Origin: Rhizobium albus | GTDB lineage: Bacteria; Pseudomonadota; Alphaproteobacteria; Rhizobiales; Rhizobiaceae | Direction: 5' to 3' | Length of the DNA stretch: 64,000 bases | Assembly (NCBI GenBank): GCA_030160035.1 | Contig: BSNO01000004.1 | Location: forward strand, 124,001-188,000 | Part shown: piece by piece, positions 49,050 to 58,706 of the stretch | How the letters are laid out: each line of letters begins with the position of its first letter | How positions within the stretch are numbered: position 1 is the stretch's first letter | Notes under the pieces: generated by a model | The model's database searches: none | Told to the model about the DNA's origin: nothing | Seen by the model: the letters and a program-made list of their open reading frames with translations, nothing else | Program-made: the position numbers and the translations under genes

Positions 49050-50084
49050 ATGAGCTTCAAGATCGCCATCGCCGGAGCCACCGGCAACGTCGGCCGCGAA
49101 ATGCTGGACATCCTCGCCGAGCGCGGGTTCCCCGTCAGCGAAGTCGTGGCGCTCGCATCCAGCCGTTCGGTGAACACGGAAGTGTCGTTCGGCGACAAGA
49201 CGCTGAAGGTCAAGAACCTCGAGAACTACGATTTCTCCGACACCGACATCTGCCTGATGTCGGCCGGCGGCACGATCTCGCAAAAGTACTCGCCGAAGAT
49301 CGGCGCACAGGGCTGCGTCGTCATCGATAACTCGTCGGCCTGGCGCTACGACGCCGACGTGCCGCTGATCGTGCCGGAAGTGAACCCGGATGCGATCGAA
49401 GGCTTCCGCAAGAAGAACATCATCGCCAACCCGAACTGTTCCACGGCACAGCTCGTCGTCGCGCTGAAGCCGTTGCACGACGTTGCGCGCATCAAGCGGC
49501 TCGTTGTCTCCACCTACCAGTCGGTGTCCGGTGCCGGCAAGGAAGGCATGGACGAGCTCTTCAACCAGTCGCGGGCCGTCTTCGTCGCCGACCCGATCGA
49601 GAGCAAGAAGTTCACCAAGCGCATCGCCTTCAACGTCATCCCGCACATCGACGTGTTCATGGATGACGGCTCCACCAAGGAAGAGTGGAAGGTTGTCGCG
49701 GAAACCAAGAAGATGCTCGATCCGAAGATCAAGGTCACCTGCACCGCCGTGCGCGTGCCGGTCTTCATCGGCCATTCCGAAGCCGTCAACATCGAGTTCG
49801 AGAGCGAGATCACGGCCGATCAGGCGCGCGACATCCTGCGCGAAGCGCCGGGTTGCCAGGTCATCGACAAGCACGAAGACGGTGGCTACATCACTCCCTA
49901 CGAGTGCGCCGGCGAAGACGCGACGTTCATTTCGCGTATCCGCGAGGATCCGACCATCGAGAACGGGCTCAACATCTGGGTCGTGTCCGACAATCTGCGC
50001 AAGGGCGCTGCTTTGAACACGATCCAGATCGCGGAGCTTCTGGTCAATCGCGGCCTGGTCAAGCCACGCCAGCGCGCTGCGTGA
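49050..50084 (+). CDS. asd: Aspartate-semialdehyde dehydrogenase
   Basis: 344 residues. The N-terminal NADP fold is IAGATGNVGREML, and the active-site Cys is in NPNCSTAQLVVAL near residue 131. It makes the branch-point aldehyde for lysine/diaminopimelate, threonine and methionine. The 276-bp region before it has no other gene. Confidence 0.97.
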   Translation: MSFKIAIAGATGNVGREMLDILAERGFPVSEVVALASSRSVNTEVSFGDKTLKVKNLENYDFSDTDICLMSAGGTISQKYSPKIGAQGCVVIDNSSAWRYDADVPLIVPEVNPDAIEGFRKKNIIANPNCSTAQLVVALKPLHDVARIKRLVVSTYQSVSGAGKEGMDELFNQSRAVFVADPIESKKFTKRIAFNVIPHIDVFMDDGSTKEEWKVVAETKKMLDPKIKVTCTAVRVPVFIGHSEAVNIEFESEITADQARDILREAPGCQVIDKHEDGGYITPYECAGEDATFISRIREDPTIENGLNIWVVSDNLRKGAALNTIQIAELLVNRGLVKPRQRAA

Positions 50085-50108
50085 GCACACTCGATTTTTG
50101 ACGAATGG

Positions 50109-50142
50109 GAAAGGCCCGGCCAGGATTAACGCCGGGCCTTTC
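50109..50142 (+). terminator. Terminator of asd
   Basis: GAAAGGCCCGGC (50109-50120) pairs with GCCGGGCCTTTC (50131-50142). The U-run is short, so efficiency is uncertain. Confidence 0.78.
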
Positions 50143-50282
50143 GCTTGTCGAGCGACAGAGAATTCTTAACCCTCGTCGCTTAGCGTCGGTTGGAGACCAC
50201 GAAGCTTGCAACGCTGGGTAAGCGCGCTCACAGCTTCAGCCAGGCATGGCCTCAGCAGATTTTCAAAAACGGAGACGACCAC

Positions 50283-51107
50283 ATGCGCGTTATTTTGAAG
50301 CGGTATCTCGGCGCGCTTGCAGCAGGCGTCATGAGCGTTGCCATGGCAGGCACGGCCCAGGCTCAGACCTGCGGCAACGATGCCTCCGGTTTCTCCAACT
50401 GGGTGAACGCCTTTTCGGCCGAAGCGCAGGCCAATGGCATCCAGGCGCAGACACTGCAGACGGCGTTCTCCGGCCTGACCTACGCGACGCAGACGATTTC
50501 GCTCGACCGCAACCAGCGCAGCTTCCGGCTCTCGCTCGACGAGTTCATGCAGAAGCGCGGCGCCGACGCGATCGTTTCGCAGGGACGCCGCCACAAGGAG
50601 CAGAACGCCAACCTGTTCGCCTCGATCGAGCGCAGCTATGGCGTCCCGTCCGGCGTCATTATCGCGATCTGGGGCATGGAAACCGCCTTCGGGCGTTTCA
50701 TGGGCGACCAGAGCGCCATGTCCGCGCTCGCCACGCTCGCATACGATTGCCGTCGTTCGGACTTCTTCAAGCGTGAACTCTACGCCGCCCTGCAAATCGT
50801 CCAGAGCGGCGAGCTGACACCCGGCCAGATGCGCGGCGCAGGCCATGGCGAACTGGGCCAGACGCAGTTCCTGCCGTCCAACTACGTGCTTTACGCAGTG
50901 GATGCCGATGGCGATGGCCGTCGCGACCTGATCAATTCTCGTGCCGACGCGCTGGCTTCGACCGCCAATTTTCTGCGCTCGCATGGCTGGCAGCCCGGTG
51001 CCGGCTACCAGCAGGGCGAACCCAACTTCCGCGCCATCGAGGCCTGGAATGCCGCGACCGTCTATCAGCAGGCGATCGCGATTATCGCGCAGCGGATCGA
51101 CGGCTGA
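50283..51107 (+). CDS. Lytic murein transglycosylase (MltB/SLT_2 family)
   Basis: 274 residues from MRVILKRYLG. A signal peptide ends near TAQAQT (about residue 27). The catalytic Glu is in IWGMETAFGRF, and an EF-hand-like Ca2+ loop DADGDGRRD is seen, as in MltB/Slt35. It cuts glycan strands to make 1,6-anhydro ends. Substrate is periplasmic peptidoglycan. Palindromic repeat copy 1 follows 6 bp after the stop. Confidence 0.92.
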   Translation: MRVILKRYLGALAAGVMSVAMAGTAQAQTCGNDASGFSNWVNAFSAEAQANGIQAQTLQTAFSGLTYATQTISLDRNQRSFRLSLDEFMQKRGADAIVSQGRRHKEQNANLFASIERSYGVPSGVIIAIWGMETAFGRFMGDQSAMSALATLAYDCRRSDFFKRELYAALQIVQSGELTPGQMRGAGHGELGQTQFLPSNYVLYAVDADGDGRRDLINSRADALASTANFLRSHGWQPGAGYQQGEPNFRAIEAWNAATVYQQAIAIIAQRIDG

Positions 51108-51112
51108 GCCGT

Positions 51113-51217
51113 TAGAGCGTTTCCAGGTGAAGTGGATACCGGTTCACCGGTCGGAAACGCGTAAAATCGAAAACTTAGAGCCGTTGAGCGATTCGAAGAA
51201 ACGCTGAACTGCTCTAG
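51113..51217. repeat. Intergenic palindromic repeat, copy 1 (two modules)
   Basis: Module A has outer GCGTTTCC / GGAAACGC and inner GGTGAA / TTCACC arms. Module B runs from TTAGAGC to GCTCTAGA and includes GCGATTCGAAGAAA. Copy 2 (60691-60796) has the same plan; copy 3 (61603-61650) has module A only. It lies between the transglycosylase and carbonic anhydrase genes. Confidence 0.85.
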
Positions 51218-51224
51218 AAGACGA

Positions 51225-51866
51225 TCAAAGATCGGGGCGGTGGAAGTCCCCGGTCTGCGGGTCCATGACCCACAACTCCCCGGTCGAAATATCGAACCAG
51301 GCGCCGTGCAGTTTCAGCCGGCCTTGGTCTTCCAGAATCTTCACGCACGGGAAGGTCCTGAGGTTGTTGATCGAATTGCGGATCGAGACGCGCTCGAGAG
51401 CCGTCTGGCGCTCTCCGGCCGTCATCGTCGTGTAGCTCAGCATCGCGTCTGCGACCGGCTTCAGCATCCCCATCCAGCTGCCGATGAAATCGCCGGGCGA
51501 GAGCGGCTCGCTCTCCGGATTGAGCGCCGCCTGGATGCCGCCACAGCGCCCGTGCCCAAGCACCAGAATTTCGCGGATCTTGAGCGCCTGAACGGCGAAT
51601 TCGAGCGCTGCCGACGTGCCGTGGTGCTCGCCATCGGGCGTATAGGGCGGAACGAGGTTGGCCACGTTGCGCACGACGAAGAGTTCGCCGGGGCCCATGT
51701 CGAAGATGGTTTCGGGCGCCGCGCGGGAATCGCAGCAAGCCACGACCATCGTCTTCGGCTTCTGCCCGGATTCGGCAAGCTTGCGATAGCGGTCGCGTTC
51801 GTCGGTATAGCGCCCCGCCATGAAACTGCGGTAGCCGCCCAAGAGCTCAGATGGAAACTGCGTCAT
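51225..51866 (-). CDS. Beta-carbonic anhydrase
   Basis: 213 residues. Zinc ligands are in VACCDSRAAPETIF (Cys44, Asp46) and VLGHGRCGG (His and Cys about 100 and 103). It interconverts CO2 and bicarbonate in the cytoplasm and supplies bicarbonate to biosynthesis. The minus-strand gene has copy 1 of the palindromic repeat at its 3' side. Confidence 0.95.
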   Translation of the reverse strand: MTQFPSELLGGYRSFMAGRYTDERDRYRKLAESGQKPKTMVVACCDSRAAPETIFDMGPGELFVVRNVANLVPPYTPDGEHHGTSAALEFAVQALKIREILVLGHGRCGGIQAALNPESEPLSPGDFIGSWMGMLKPVADAMLSYTTMTAGERQTALERVSIRNSINNLRTFPCVKILEDQGRLKLHGAWFDISTGELWVMDPQTGDFHRPDL

Positions 51867-51964
51867 GATTTTGTTGATCCACGCGATTGCTTGAATGCGG
51901 TGTCCGGAACGACGACCGCGTTCTAACGCACCGCCATCTTGCCGGTCTAGATCGTCGCGACGAT

Positions 51965-52849
51965 TTAGAGCCTTCGTCGTTGGGCCGGATGCACGAGGCG
52001 GCGCGTATGCACCAGCGCCATCGGCCGAATGAGAGAATTCGCATCGCTCTCAAGCGTCAGCTCATCGGCACCGCGCTTCACTGTCCGGGCAAGCACCTCG
52101 AAGACCGACGCCGTTGCGGCCTGGAGCGCCTTCTCGTCGCCATCGCCGATCATCAGGCGTGACAGGAAAACAGCAGCCAGCAGGTCGCCAAGGCCGTTCG
52201 GCGGTTGTTCGATTGCGCGGTGTTCCGCCAGAAAGGCGTGCCGGTCGGTCAGGAGCAGATTGCCGATGCCGCCCGCCATCATGGGCACCGCGGAGGTCAC
52301 CAGCACACGTTTTGGCCCAAGCGAGAGCGCCGCTTCCATGATCGCGGTGTTGTCGTCGAGTGTCGCACCCGCCATGTGCGCGAGTTCGTAGCGGTTCGGC
52401 GTGGCGATCGTCGCAAGCGGCATGAGGATGTCGCGGATCGCGGTCGCGGTGGCTTCCGGTACGTACAGTCCGCCGAGATCTCCCATCACCGGGTCGCAGA
52501 CATAGGTGGCTTCGGGCGACCGCGCCTTCACCGCCTCCACCAGCCGGGCGATCGGACGCGCCTGATCGGCCGAGCCGAGATAACCGGAAAGCACGGCGCC
52601 GACCTCACCGAGCCAGGGAGAAACGATCAGATCGTCGATCATCCTCGAAAAAGCGTCCGCCTCGACCGGATAACGCGTCGACGGTCCATGGCCGGGGTGA
52701 AACGGCAGGATGACCGTCGGCAGCGCCCATACCGGGTGGCCGAGCGATTCGAGCGCAAACACCGCCGCGCGGTTACCGACCGATCCGCGCACCACGTGGC
52801 TCGAAATGACAATGACCGCCTTGCGGTCAACTGGAACGTCGCTGGACAT
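51965..52849 (-). CDS. pdxY: Pyridoxal kinase (PdxY type)
   Basis: 294 residues from ATG 52849; a GTG at 52858 overlaps the preceding stop as GTGA. The ribokinase-like fold shows SSHVVRGSVGNRAAVFALE, VCDPVMGDLGGLYV and the GxGD motif NGLGDLLAAVF. It phosphorylates pyridoxal to PLP. It follows a small membrane protein gene with which it may be coupled. Confidence 0.92.
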   Translation of the reverse strand: MSSDVPVDRKAVIVISSHVVRGSVGNRAAVFALESLGHPVWALPTVILPFHPGHGPSTRYPVEADAFSRMIDDLIVSPWLGEVGAVLSGYLGSADQARPIARLVEAVKARSPEATYVCDPVMGDLGGLYVPEATATAIRDILMPLATIATPNRYELAHMAGATLDDNTAIMEAALSLGPKRVLVTSAVPMMAGGIGNLLLTDRHAFLAEHRAIEQPPNGLGDLLAAVFLSRLMIGDGDEKALQAATASVFEVLARTVKRGADELTLESDANSLIRPMALVHTRRLVHPAQRRRL

Positions 52850-52854
52850 GGAAA

Positions 52855-53097
52855 TCACGCGTAGGCGGAGACGAGCCAGAGAGCAAGCAGCACGAATGCC
52901 ACGACGGCGAGGATGCGCCCGGTTCGGGTAGCAGCGACCTCGATCGGGTCGGTCTGGTCCGCGTCGCCGGCTGCGAAATGATCGCGCACGGAGCGCGCCT
53001 TGCTCTTCATGGCAGGCGATCCGAAGATGCCGCCTTCGCTGCCGAGGCGATCGAGATCGCGCTTCGCCTGACGGCGTTCTCTGTCATCGTCCCGCAT
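52855..53097 (-). CDS. Small single-TM protein, unknown
   Basis: 80 residues. A charged N-terminal half (RDDDRERRQAKRDLDRLG) ends in one C-terminal membrane helix (ILAVVAFVLLALWLVS), as in a tail-anchored protein. It is joined to the pyridoxal kinase by an overlap or near overlap. No recognised domain. Confidence 0.75.
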   Translation of the reverse strand: MRDDDRERRQAKRDLDRLGSEGGIFGSPAMKSKARSVRDHFAAGDADQTDPIEVAATRTGRILAVVAFVLLALWLVSAYA

Positions 53098-53123
53098 GGA
53101 AACAGCTCCCTTTCGGCGCGCCT

Positions 53124-53696
53124 TCAGCGTGCCAGCGCGTGATAGTCGGTATTGGGACGCATATCGGTTGCCGCCGCAACCCTGTTCGACATGTTGAAGA
53201 AACCCGCAACCGCAGCGATGTCAAAGATATCGCGATCCGAAAAGCCGTTCTCGCGCAAGAAATTGCGATCGGCTTCCTCGATCTTGTCGGGCATCTCGGT
53301 CAGCTTGACCGCAAAGTCGAGCATCGCCTTCTGCTTCTCCGTCATGACGGCCGCACGGTAGTTGGTGGAGACCTCCTCGCCAAAAACTGGATCGCCTGAA
53401 AGCTGCCGCACCGCCGCGCCATGCGCAACGAGGCAGTAGTGGCAGTGGTTCACTGCCGAAACTGCCACCGCGATCATCTCGCGCTCGAGCTTGGAGAGGC
53501 CTGACGGGCCAAGCATCAGGTCGTTGTAGAACTCGCTGAACAGCCGCAGCTTCTTCTCATCGAAGGCATAGGCGATCAGCACATTCGGTACGAAACCGAT
53601 CTTTTCAACGCACTTTTCGAAGAAGGCCTGCGTTTCTGGACCCAGATCCGCCATCGGCAGGTCAAGCGCCGTCACTTTCTGCGAAGTTTCAGCCAT
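53124..53696 (-). CDS. AhpD-like / carboxymuconolactone decarboxylase family protein
   Basis: 190 residues. A CxxC is seen in VNHCHYCLVAHG, in the AhpD/peroxidase-related family. Such proteins are alkylhydroperoxidase-like enzymes; the active site can be a proton relay with Cys, His and Glu. Start MAETSQKVTAL. It is divergent from the NAD-GDH gene with 111 bp between them. Confidence 0.88.
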   Translation of the reverse strand: MAETSQKVTALDLPMADLGPETQAFFEKCVEKIGFVPNVLIAYAFDEKKLRLFSEFYNDLMLGPSGLSKLEREMIAVAVSAVNHCHYCLVAHGAAVRQLSGDPVFGEEVSTNYRAAVMTEKQKAMLDFAVKLTEMPDKIEEADRNFLRENGFSDRDIFDIAAVAGFFNMSNRVAAATDMRPNTDYHALAR

Positions 53697-53807
53697 TTTA
53701 GCCTCCGCTTTTTCATCTCTTCACACTTTGTCGGCACAATTCATCTGCTAGGCTCCCGCCAAACACAAGGGCGCGCGCTCGACTGCCGAATCTGGGGAGA
53801 ATTCGAA

Positions 53808-56800
53808 TTGGCCTTCCGCAAGAATCCGAAGCGCGACCGCAAGCTCGCCGCGATCAAGCTCGTCCTGGATGCGCAGGAGAAACCTTTCATCGATCCGGTC
53901 GTGCTGTACGGACGCGCGGCAAGCGACGATCTCGCGCATTATTCGGATGCGGATCTGGCAGCAATGGCGATCCATGCACGAAGCGAGATCGCGGCTTTCG
54001 AGGATCACGCGGCACGGATCACGATCGCGAACCCGGAAGGCCTTAGCGTCGAGGGCCAGGCCGTATCGGTGCTTTCCGTCACCGATCGCAACATGCCCTT
54101 TCTCTACGACTCGGTGATCGGCGCCGTCGCGGCCAGCCATCGCACGCTGTTCCTTGCCGTGCACCCGATCCTCGACACGAGAAACCTCGACCGCATCCAG
54201 CTCGTCACAGGAACCTCGGATTGCCCTCAGGACAAGCGCGTCAGCCACATCCAGGTTCATCTGCCCGCCCTCTCCTCCGCTGAGGCGGAACGGTTGATCG
54301 CGAATTTGCGTGAGGTGCTCGACCAGGTTCACGCTGCGGTCGGCGATTGGCGCCCCATGCTCGACAAGCTCGAGCGCGCCATGGCGACCATGAAGCGCGC
54401 CAAGACCACGGCAAGGGCCGACGAACGACGCGAGGCGCTCGCCTTCCTCGACTGGCTGCGGGAAGGCAATTTCACCTTCCTCGGCATGCGCGACTACGTC
54501 TATTCCGCCGATAGTGGCGAGGCGAAGGTGGAACGCGCAGCCGAAGACGGCATCGGCATCCTCGCCGATCCGGACATGCGCGTCCTGCGCCTGGGCAAGG
54601 ATCACGTGACGACGACGCCTGAAATCGTGGCGTTTCTGGAAGGCCCGGACTGGCTGATCGTCACCAAGGCCAACACCCGCTCGCAGGTGCACCGCCGCGC
54701 CTACATGGACTATATCGGCGTCAAGCTCTTCGACGAGGCGGGCGAGGTCAGCGGCGAGCTGCGCATCGTCGGGCTCTTCACCTCCACCGCCTATACACGC
54801 TCGGTCACCGAAATTCCGCTTCTGCGCACCAAGGTCGAGGCAGTCGTGGACAAGCTCGGCTTCGACCCCGAAAGCCATTCCGGCAAAATGCTCTTCAACA
54901 CGCTGGAATCCTACCCGCGCGACGACCTCTTCCAGATCGATATCGATACGTTGGTGGATTACTGCGTCCAGATCAACGAGCTGTCCGACCGTCCGCGCGT
55001 GCGCGTGCTTGCGCGCATCGACCGATTCGACCGCTTCGTGTCGGTGATCGTCTACGTTCCGCGCGACCAGTATGATTCCGACGTTCGCGAGCGTATCGGC
55101 GCCGCCTTGGCCGAACGCTTCGACGGGCACGTTTCCGCCTATTATCCGGCCTTTCCCGAGGGCAATCTCGCCCGCGTGCATTTCATCATCGGCCGCCGCG
55201 GCGGCAAGACGCCTCGCGTGGCGCAGGACAAGCTCGAGCAGGATATCCGCACCATCGTCACGCGCTGGGAAGACCGGTTCGCGATGGAGAAGGCACCCGA
55301 TGCTCCAAGGCTCGACGTCTCACAGGCCTACCGCGAACGGTTCACCCCTTCCGAGGCGCTCGGCGATCTCGATCGCATCTTGAGGTGCACGAAGCCGGGT
55401 GGCATCGCGATCGACCTGATGGCGAGCCGCGAGGGCGATCCGGACCGCATGACGCTGAAGATCTTCCATGCGCAGGAGGCTGTCGCGCTGTCGCGTCGTG
55501 TGCCGCTTCTGGAGAATCTTGGTTTCCGCGTGATCAGCGAGCGCACCTTCGATGTTCGCGTCCAGGCCGACAGGGCCGAGCCCGCGCTTGTGGTTCTTCA
55601 CGAGATGGAGCTCGCACCCGCAGCCGGTGGGCAGGCACCGACCGGCGAGCGCCTCGACATGGTCGAGAATGCTTTCCTGAAGGCCTGGCACGGCGACGTC
55701 GACAATGATGCCTTCAACATGCTGGTGCTTGGTGCCGGGCTCGATGCACGCCGCGTCGTTGTGCTGCGCGCCTATGCGCGCTATCTGCGACAGCTCGGCA
55801 GTGCCTATTCCCAGACCTATATCGCCGGTACGCTCGGCCGCTACCCCGAGATCGCCTCCCTGCTCTATCAGCTCTTCGAGGCACGCTTCGCGCTCGACCA
55901 GGCGCTTGATAGACGCGAAAAGCAGGTGGTTGTCCTGCGCAAGAAGATTGCAACGGCGCTGGAATCCGTCGCGCGGCTTGAGGACGACCGCATACTGCGC
56001 CGCTACGAAAACGCAATCATGGCGACGCTGCGCACCAACTACTTTCAGACCGAAGAGGACGGTGAGCCTCGCCGGACGCTCGCCTTCAAGGTCAATCCAC
56101 GCGCGCTCGAGGCTGCCCCTGCGCCGCGACCATTCCGCGAAATCTTCGTCTACGGGTCGGAGGTGGAAGGCGTTCATATGCGCTTCGGGCCCGTCGCACG
56201 CGGTGGCCTTCGCTGGTCGGACCGTCCGGAAGACTACCGCACCGAAGTGCTCGGCCTCGTGAAGGCGCAGCAGGTGAAAAACGCGGTCATCGTGCCGGTT
56301 GGCGCAAAGGGCGGCTTCTTCCCGAAGCACCTGCCGGAGACGGGCGATCGCAATGCGATCTTCGAAGCGGGCAAGTCCGCTTACAAGACCTTCATCCGCA
56401 CCCTTCTGTCGGTGACCGACAATATCGACGGCGATGCCGTCGTGCCGCCCCAGGACGTGGTCCGCCACGATGGCGACGATCCTTATTTCGTCGTCGCAGC
56501 CGACAAGGGCACGGCCACCTTCTCGGACACGGCCAATGCGATCAGCCAGGAACAGGGCTTCTGGCTCGACGACGCTTTCGCGTCGGGCGGCTCCGCCGGC
56601 TACGACCACAAGAAGATGGGCATCACCGCGCGCGGCGCCTGGGAAACGGTCAAACGCCATTTCCGCGAGATGAACATCGACATCCAGTCGACACCGTTTT
56701 CGGTCGCAGGTGTCGGCGACATGTCCGGCGACGTCTTCGGCAACGGCATGCTGCTATCCAAGCACATCCGACTGATCGCCGCCTTCGACCACCGTGACAT

Positions 56801-58607
56801 CTTCATCGACCCGGATCCGGACACGGCGGCGAGTTTCAACGAGCGTCAGCGCCTCTTCAACCTGCCGCGGTCCAGCTGGCAGGACTATGATCGCGCCCGC
56901 CTCTCCAAGGGCGGCATGATCGTTTCCCGCAGCGAGAAGTCGGTGAAGCTGACCCCGGAAGCCGCCCGCGCCATCGGCCTTGCAACCACCATCGCCTCGC
57001 CGCCGGAAATCATGACGGCAATCCTGAAGGCACAGGTCGATCTCTTGTGGTTCGGCGGCATCGGCACCTATGTGAAAGCGGCCGAAGAAAACGATGCGGA
57101 TGTGGGCGACCGCGCCAATGATGCGATCCGCATCGCGGCAACGGAGGTCGGCGCCAAGGTGATCGGCGAAGGCGCCAATCTTGGCGTCACGCAGCGCGGC
57201 CGCATCGCCTATGCGCTTGCTGGTGGCCGCTGCAACTCCGATGCCATCGACAATTCCGCAGGCGTCAATTCGTCCGACGTCGAGGTCAACATCAAGATCG
57301 CGCTTGCGTCGGCCATGCGGCAGGAGAGGCTGACCCGCACCGATCGCAACCGTCTGCTGGTCTCCATGACAGATGACGTCGCGCGTCTGGTGCTGCGAAA
57401 CAATTATCTGCAGTCGCTCGCGATCTCGCTTCAGGAACGCGCCGGCGCCGATGCCTCGCCGCAGCTTGCTGAACTCATGGACGGCATGGAACGCGCGGGC
57501 CGGCTCGATCGCAAGGTGGAGACGCTGCCGGACCGGCAGCTCTTCGAAGAACGCCAGCGCAACGGCAAGCCGCTGACGCGGCCGGAAATCGGCGTGCTTC
57601 TCTCCTATGCGAAGATCGGCCTGTTCGACGACCTGATGGCAAGCAGCCTGCCCGCCGATGCTTATTTCATGCCAACGCTGAAATCCTATTTCCCGAAACG
57701 CATGCAGCGGGACTTCGCCGACGAGATCGCCGGGCATCGCCTCAACGAGGAAATCGTCGCGACGGAGCTTGCGAACGCCGTGATCAACCGCGGCGGCCCG
57801 GCCTTCGTGTCGATGTTCGCGGATATTGGTGGCGCCATGCCGGGCGATGTCGTACGCGCCTTCGTCATTGCCCGCGACGGGCTGGAACTCGAGGCACTTT
57901 ACGACCGCATCGATGCGCTGGACGGCAAGATCGACGGCAAGGATCAGAACACGCTCTATGCAGCGGTGAGTTTCGCGCTGGCGATGGCTACAGGGCGCAT
58001 CCTGCGCGGCATGGATCGCAGCCAGCCGCTCAGCGACAAGGTTGCCGCAATCCGCGATGCTGCCCGCGCATTGAAACCGACGATCGAGCAGGCGCTCTCT
58101 CCCTTCCTGCGCGAGGAGACCGTCGGGCAGCGCGAGAGTTTCGAGCAGATCGGCGCTCCCGCCGATCTCGCCCGCGACCTGGCCCTGCTGCAGACACTCG
58201 TGCTCGTGCCGGAGATCGAGGAGATTGCGCGAGCCTGCGGCGTCGACCTCAAGAAGGCGTCCCGCCAGTTCTTCGCGGTCAACGACATTTTCCGCATCGG
58301 TCGCATCGAGGCGGCAGCCTTGCGCATTGATGACCGCGATCGCTACGCGACGCTGGCGCTTGCCCGCAATCTCAATGCCATCCATGCGGCGCGACGCAGC
58401 ATCACGACCGCAGCGATTTCGGGTTTTGCGGAAGACAGGAATCCCGTCGAGGCATGGATCGCGAGCGATCGCATCCGCGTCGAGCGCCTGCGCGACCAGA
58501 TCATGGCTCTGGCCGAGGACAGTGCCTTCGACATGTCGCGCCTGACGGTGGCGGCGGGCATGCTGTCGGATGTCGCTCCCCAGGGCCGCCAGCCGGCAGG
58601 GGCGTGA
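53808..58607 (+). CDS. gdhB: NAD-specific glutamate dehydrogenase (large, GDH180-type)
   Basis: 1,599 residues from a TTG at 53808 with GGAG eight bases upstream. The long N-terminal regulatory part carries ACT-like domains; the C-terminal catalytic domain has RFGPVARGGLRWSDRPED, VPVGAKGGFF with active lysines, and an NAD fold region. It deaminates glutamate to 2-oxoglutarate. The giant form is typical of alphaproteobacteria and is allosterically regulated. A single gene, then prpE. Confidence 0.96.
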   Translation: MAFRKNPKRDRKLAAIKLVLDAQEKPFIDPVVLYGRAASDDLAHYSDADLAAMAIHARSEIAAFEDHAARITIANPEGLSVEGQAVSVLSVTDRNMPFLYDSVIGAVAASHRTLFLAVHPILDTRNLDRIQLVTGTSDCPQDKRVSHIQVHLPALSSAEAERLIANLREVLDQVHAAVGDWRPMLDKLERAMATMKRAKTTARADERREALAFLDWLREGNFTFLGMRDYVYSADSGEAKVERAAEDGIGILADPDMRVLRLGKDHVTTTPEIVAFLEGPDWLIVTKANTRSQVHRRAYMDYIGVKLFDEAGEVSGELRIVGLFTSTAYTRSVTEIPLLRTKVEAVVDKLGFDPESHSGKMLFNTLESYPRDDLFQIDIDTLVDYCVQINELSDRPRVRVLARIDRFDRFVSVIVYVPRDQYDSDVRERIGAALAERFDGHVSAYYPAFPEGNLARVHFIIGRRGGKTPRVAQDKLEQDIRTIVTRWEDRFAMEKAPDAPRLDVSQAYRERFTPSEALGDLDRILRCTKPGGIAIDLMASREGDPDRMTLKIFHAQEAVALSRRVPLLENLGFRVISERTFDVRVQADRAEPALVVLHEMELAPAAGGQAPTGERLDMVENAFLKAWHGDVDNDAFNMLVLGAGLDARRVVVLRAYARYLRQLGSAYSQTYIAGTLGRYPEIASLLYQLFEARFALDQALDRREKQVVVLRKKIATALESVARLEDDRILRRYENAIMATLRTNYFQTEEDGEPRRTLAFKVNPRALEAAPAPRPFREIFVYGSEVEGVHMRFGPVARGGLRWSDRPEDYRTEVLGLVKAQQVKNAVIVPVGAKGGFFPKHLPETGDRNAIFEAGKSAYKTFIRTLLSVTDNIDGDAVVPPQDVVRHDGDDPYFVVAADKGTATFSDTANAISQEQGFWLDDAFASGGSAGYDHKKMGITARGAWETVKRHFREMNIDIQSTPFSVAGVGDMSGDVFGNGMLLSKHIRLIAAFDHRDIFIDPDPDTAASFNERQRLFNLPRSSWQDYDRARLSKGGMIVSRSEKSVKLTPEAARAIGLATTIASPPEIMTAILKAQVDLLWFGGIGTYVKAAEENDADVGDRANDAIRIAATEVGAKVIGEGANLGVTQRGRIAYALAGGRCNSDAIDNSAGVNSSDVEVNIKIALASAMRQERLTRTDRNRLLVSMTDDVARLVLRNNYLQSLAISLQERAGADASPQLAELMDGMERAGRLDRKVETLPDRQLFEERQRNGKPLTRPEIGVLLSYAKIGLFDDLMASSLPADAYFMPTLKSYFPKRMQRDFADEIAGHRLNEEIVATELANAVINRGGPAFVSMFADIGGAMPGDVVRAFVIARDGLELEALYDRIDALDGKIDGKDQNTLYAAVSFALAMATGRILRGMDRSQPLSDKVAAIRDAARALKPTIEQALSPFLREETVGQRESFEQIGAPADLARDLALLQTLVLVPEIEEIARACGVDLKKASRQFFAVNDIFRIGRIEAAALRIDDRDRYATLALARNLNAIHAARRSITTAAISGFAEDRNPVEAWIASDRIRVERLRDQIMALAEDSAFDMSRLTVAAGMLSDVAPQGRQPAGA

Positions 58608-58706
58608 CGGCTCGATCCATCGTCGGGTTTGCGGTGAACTTCGTGCTTCGCTAATCCTTGGCGGATGCGCGGATGGGAGGAACGCCCGCGCCCGGGAGGA
58701 TCGATC